Below are positions 60,196 to 64,000 of a stretch of DNA of 64,000 bases, piece after piece (position 1 is the first letter of the stretch; the number at the start of each line of letters is the position of its first letter). Both the position numbers and the translations under genes were made by a program. Origin of the DNA: Zygnema circumcarinatum (lineage: Eukaryota > Streptophyta > Zygnematophyceae > Zygnematales > Zygnemataceae); the NCBI GenBank assembly GCA_037447605.1, contig CM074807.1, positions 2,028,117 through 2,092,116 on the forward strand. The letters run 5' to 3'. The notes below the pieces were generated by a model. That model saw nothing but the letters and a program-made list of their open reading frames with translations, searched no databases and was not told the origin of the DNA.

Positions 60196-63100
60196 ATGGA
60201 GCCGGATGCGAGCGTGGAGAGCGCGGCCACCATCCGCGTGGTGGTGCTGCAGGTCGGAGAGGTGTCCTCCTCCGTCTTCCGCCAATACTCGTCTCTCGTT
60301 ATGAGTCAGCGGTGCGCTCCTTACTGACCCAATTTTCAATGCTGTGCGAGTTCGGGCCACTGAATGTGGCCACGCAGCAAATATATTTTCTACGCAGCAA
60401 GTGCACGCTGAGCCTGAGGTTTTCTATTCCACCTTGTCGTTTTGTCCGGTGGCTTGTGGAATACAGAAGGATAGACTTAAATAACGCGCTGTCGTTTTAT
60501 AAGGCAGACCAGAAAAGCCCCTTTCCACTGCAGGTAAGTTCTTTGTTGACTGAGAAGTGCATGCCCGTCCTTGTTCAAATACCTAGTCATGTACTTCGAT
60601 CCGTTGAAAAACGTGAACCTCATTATCTCAGCAGGCAATTCGCCTGCAAGGCCGAAAGCAACGTTTTTTACTCCTTGGTTTGAAGCAGATACTTTTATTT
60701 GTTTTTTCAAGGATATGGTAGAGGGATTTGTGGTTGACAGCCATGGGATACAGGCTATCTTCGCTTCAAATTCATAGTTGGTAGTGCGGCACGCAATCAA
60801 TGGGAAGACTTTCAAGCGCAACGTAAAGTCCATGGCGTTATTGGCATAGTTCACTGCCCACAATCTCCAGACATTGGAGAGGCATACGAGGAATTCATCC
60901 AAGCATGCCGAGCATACCCTTCAGCGCAAGCCAAACGGTGCTTTGCATTTGATCCCAGCGAAGCGCAGGTATAGGTTCAAGCATGGCTCTACTGATTAAA
61001 GAAGAAAGAGGATTGGTCTTGAATTCCGAAACGTAAATAGATTTTTTTCGTCCTCGCGTGATGTTTGTAAGGAGTTGGCATTGGCTTACCAAAACCGACT
61101 GCAACCGAAATTCTTTTACCTAATTGCCGTTCCTACATCAATCTTAAAATTTTTAATGTCTAGACTGAGATAGTGCTTACAGATTCATGTTGACCTAGAG
61201 CGACTCCCTCACCTGCTTGTAAGCTGAAGAAGCATAGTTGCCTTTTCTTTTTTAACCTTTTGCAATTTCTATATACTCTTTGGCTTATGAGCCCATCTTT
61301 CTTGCGGCTGAACCAACTTCTAAGAAAGGCTGGCCATACGTTGCTTTGGTGATAATTGTGATGTTAGTTCAATTGGTCAAGCGTGCACTATGCTTAAACT
61401 AGCAGTGTAGGTCGCTTTGAAGACATTTGTAAATTTCAATGCTGCTAGCTGGAAGTGACAGAATCTTACCGATACTCCATGAGCTTTAAGGGTGTCACCT
61501 TGACAAGTTAGTAACCGTATTCTTTATGTGAATTGACTTGACTTATTCTCTTGGAGCATTAAAGTTAAGAAGTTCGTGATATCTATACAGTTAGCTCTTA
61601 CTTGTCTAATTAATGAAGAGGCATCAACGTGATCATTCCTTTAGGAGACATGCTGGTGGTGATGATTAAATGGTGTTTCGTTGGTCAACTTATTGGACAG
61701 CCATTGAAGTAAGAATGGCGAGCTTACTTGCAGGTTGAGCAAGATGACAAGAGACGGAAACACCTCATTCTTTTTCCCTGGGGAGACCCACAAAAATTGG
61801 TTGGAGACATGATGCTTGATTTCGCAGCCACTATGCTGATGGCATTTGAAAGCTGGGTGGTGCACCCAGTAGGCGCTATTCTCACTACTCCACTGGACTC
61901 GCAGACCTCATTGTCAACTGAGGAGGTAAGCTATCTTTCTTCCTATTCTCCAAAGGCCAAAGTCAAAGCTTCCAGGACGTATGCTCAGCACTCAGCCATT
62001 CGTAACAGCTGTTCTTAAATGATACTAGGATCTCTATCCTCAAAGTAATGAGATGCAGAACTCCGCATTTCAAGGTTTCAGAGAAGTCAGAAACAAGACG
62101 ATTAGGAGCAAAGGCCGAGAGGGCTCTATAATCAGTGGGACAGACAAGCCGCATTGAAGCCCCCTCGCGATTTGTTTGATTGCCGTGGTAATAAACTAAG
62201 TAGAAAATGTTTCGAAGCCTGTTTCATTCAGTTTATAAATGGCAACCCTGATCATGGATATGTCCAATCTCCTTATTCGTTTGCATCCACAGTTTGTCTC
62301 AAAGAAAAAGAATAGAAAGAGAGTTATTACACGTGTCCTCATTCGGGCCTGTCTTGTTTACAATAGGGGAAGAAGCGTCGACTGGGACGGATTCAAAAAT
62401 CGATTGGAGACTATTGCCTTCTAGCCGGCTCTCCTCGAGATGCTCACGAGCATTACTCCTCCGCCTTGGACCTTGCCAGACTGAGCAATGATGTGTTTTG
62501 GCAGGCGGGGGCCCTTGAGGGCATTACCACTGCCATTGTGGTATGTCAAATATCACTTTTTTGAAGTCAAGTTTAGTTGTTTGTCCACTCGTTTACTTTG
62601 TACAGCATCAAGGGAGAGTACTTTGTCCTGTTCTCCTTTTTTAACACGGATGGGCTTTTTGACCTGCCTAATGCCACGTCTAAACAACGGAGATATTTCT
62701 CTTTGGTAGGAGATGCTTATTGTTTATGGCTTACATGCATTGGGAGCCTTCAGAAAGGAAAGCTATGGTGTCTTGGTTTGTATGGCCAATGTGGCATGGA
62801 GCTGGAGTGTTCTCAGTTCTTTTAATGGAAAGCTGCCAGACGTCTGGCATACCTTCATGCAGACGTATAAATGGGTCACAGAGATGCTTACTCAATGAAT
62901 GAAGGTGTACTTCTGTTGACAGTCGAAAGGTAGTCTTGGTGAGCAGGTTGACACTGGAGAGAAAACTGAGATGTTGGAAACAACAGTTCGTGAAAACTAT
63001 AAAGAAGTGCTGCAGCTTTACCGGAGGTAGGCTGCATTATGCTTCAGATTTCACGTGATGGCAGTTATACCCTCCTGGTTGTAACCCATGAACTATACGT

Positions 63101-64000
63101 AGAGAGACATTTGAGTCCGCAGGGACTTTTATTGAGATTCTTACCTTTGAGCTGTACTTTTCCTTCACCTCCGTAGGTGCATGTGGGGTCCTGATCTACC
63201 ATTTGTTAGTTATGTTTGTTGCTATGGTTATTATGGCTCTGTGTAGGAAGTGTTCAGATCAGATTGTTTGCCCCTCATCGGATTGGTCAGGGGGGGGGTT
63301 CGCAGAAGTTCTGCTCCATTGTTTGAGCTGGAGGCTGCTCTCAAGTTGGCGCGCTACCTCTGCAGGTGCCGCAGCCCTCGCAGCCTTTTCTATGGCAGTC
63401 AATTGGCAGCTCATTGAGGGGGCTTATGTGCCTATGAAGCCGGACGAGCTGCGTTCACACTGAAGTGGAACTGCCCGTCAATCACAGCGGAAGCAAGTTT
63501 GTGACTGCAGGAAGGAATTGGCCAGGCATGTGGTGGAGCTGCTCTCCGGTGCCGTTGAAACAGGCCGACTGCTAGCCAATTCAAACGATCGTTTAGTGCT
63601 TTACATGGAGGTGTGTGCTGCCTTCCTTACTGGCATGGCCCCCTCTCTCTCTCTCTCTCGCGCGCTCCCTCTGTGTCTCTCCCCCTCCCTCCCTTTCCCC
63701 CCCCCCCCCCTCTTGCTGTCTACGCGAAAGTTCAGCAGTGACTTCGGCAGTCCGAGTGCTCGAGCATTATGTTGGAAACCCCATCTGTAGATTCAGGTTG
63801 CAACCTGACGAGCAAGGTTCTATTTTGTCGCTAATAGATGTAAGTTTGCCCTGATTTCATGGCAGGTGCATGGCCATAAGCAGTGTTTTTGGTGCTGGTG
63901 ATGTCAATGACCATGTCTTCAAGTGCGCCTTTTCTCCCACAGGTGGCGAAGATTTTTGCGAAGCTCGGGTATGAACGCAAGGCCGCTTTCTTCGCCCGCC
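60196..64000 (+). CDS. TRS120: TRS120/TRAPPC9, TRAPPII complex subunit, 5' part of gene
   Basis: TRS120 is a specific subunit of the TRAPPII tethering complex at the trans-Golgi, required for cytokinesis in plants. Exon 1 starts at 60196 (MEPDASVESAATIRVVVL); its 3' edge is unclear. Then: about 60467-60533 (ALSFYKADQKSPFPLQ), 60741-60968 (PWDTGYLRFKFIVG, GVIGIVHCPQSPD), 61734-61925 (RRKHLILFPWGDPQK, TTPLDSQTSLSTEE), 62367-62540 (KKRRLGRIQKSIGDYCLLAG, VFWQAGALEG), 62923-63026, 63306-63365 (LFELEAALKLARYLC), 63511-63610 and 63943 to the window end (AKLGYERKAAFFAR). All joins after exon 2 keep frame with GT-AG introns. Motif order matches the N-terminal third of plant TRS120. The gene runs off the window. 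Confidence 0.93.
63641..63711. repeat. CT-rich and C-run tract in a TRS120 intron
   Basis: A CTCTCT tract grades into CCCTCC and a run of about 14 C, in the intron between 63610 and 63943. Length is probably unstable in sequencing. Confidence 0.75.

Overview
This window is ordinary, gene-dense nuclear DNA from a photosynthetic eukaryote of the green lineage. I infer a streptophyte alga or early-diverging plant. The evidence is many short exons with GT-AG introns, plant-type histidine biosynthesis, a pheophorbide a oxygenase, a GUN1-type PPR-SMR protein, an XEG113-like GT77 glycosyltransferase and a B12D protein. I found no operons, ribosome binding sites, CRISPR array, IS element, rRNA or tRNA. 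Genes were assembled by hand by joining exons at splice sites and checking that the reading frame carries through. Where an exon sum is given, it was divisible by three unless stated.

Layout from left to right: HISB 3' part (+, 11-2414); B12D (-, 3356-4220); tartrate-resistant-type purple acid phosphatase (+, 4511-8724); PAO-like Rieske oxygenase (-, 9572-13273); nicalin NCLN (+, 14250-20903); UTP6 (+, 21755-25100); ALKBH8 with RRM, AlkB and methyltransferase domains (-, 25865-30168); GT77 glycosyltransferase (+, 30532-35213); DHX57-like DExH helicase (-, 36271-43808); SRP19 (+, 44188-45749); GUN1 (-, 46884-51404); AI-2E/PerM membrane protein (-, 52836-57748); TRS120/TRAPPC9 5' part (+, 60196 to beyond the end). 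Thirteen genes were recognised, two of them cut by the window ends.

Neighbouring genes mostly alternate strand, giving short divergent promoters (B12D/phosphatase, PAO/NCLN, ALKBH8/GT77, helicase/SRP19) and convergent 3' ends. The genes are not one pathway. Several serve the secretory system (NCLN, SRP19, TRS120, GT77), RNA and ribosome work (UTP6, ALKBH8, helicase) or the chloroplast (PAO, GUN1, probably the AI-2E protein).

I did not find a convincing new multi-gene system. The most interesting signals are: a degenerate ATCGAT/GTACGG-type repeat at several gene starts; a dispersed repeat family of which two copies share more than 100 bp; a fused ALKBH8 in a green-lineage genome; a metal-ligand change in the acid phosphatase; a fresh 143-bp intronic triplication; and a probable GC-AG intron plus a likely 1-base frame break in the GT77 gene. 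Exon edges come from reading splice sites by eye. Those flagged as uncertain need RNA evidence.
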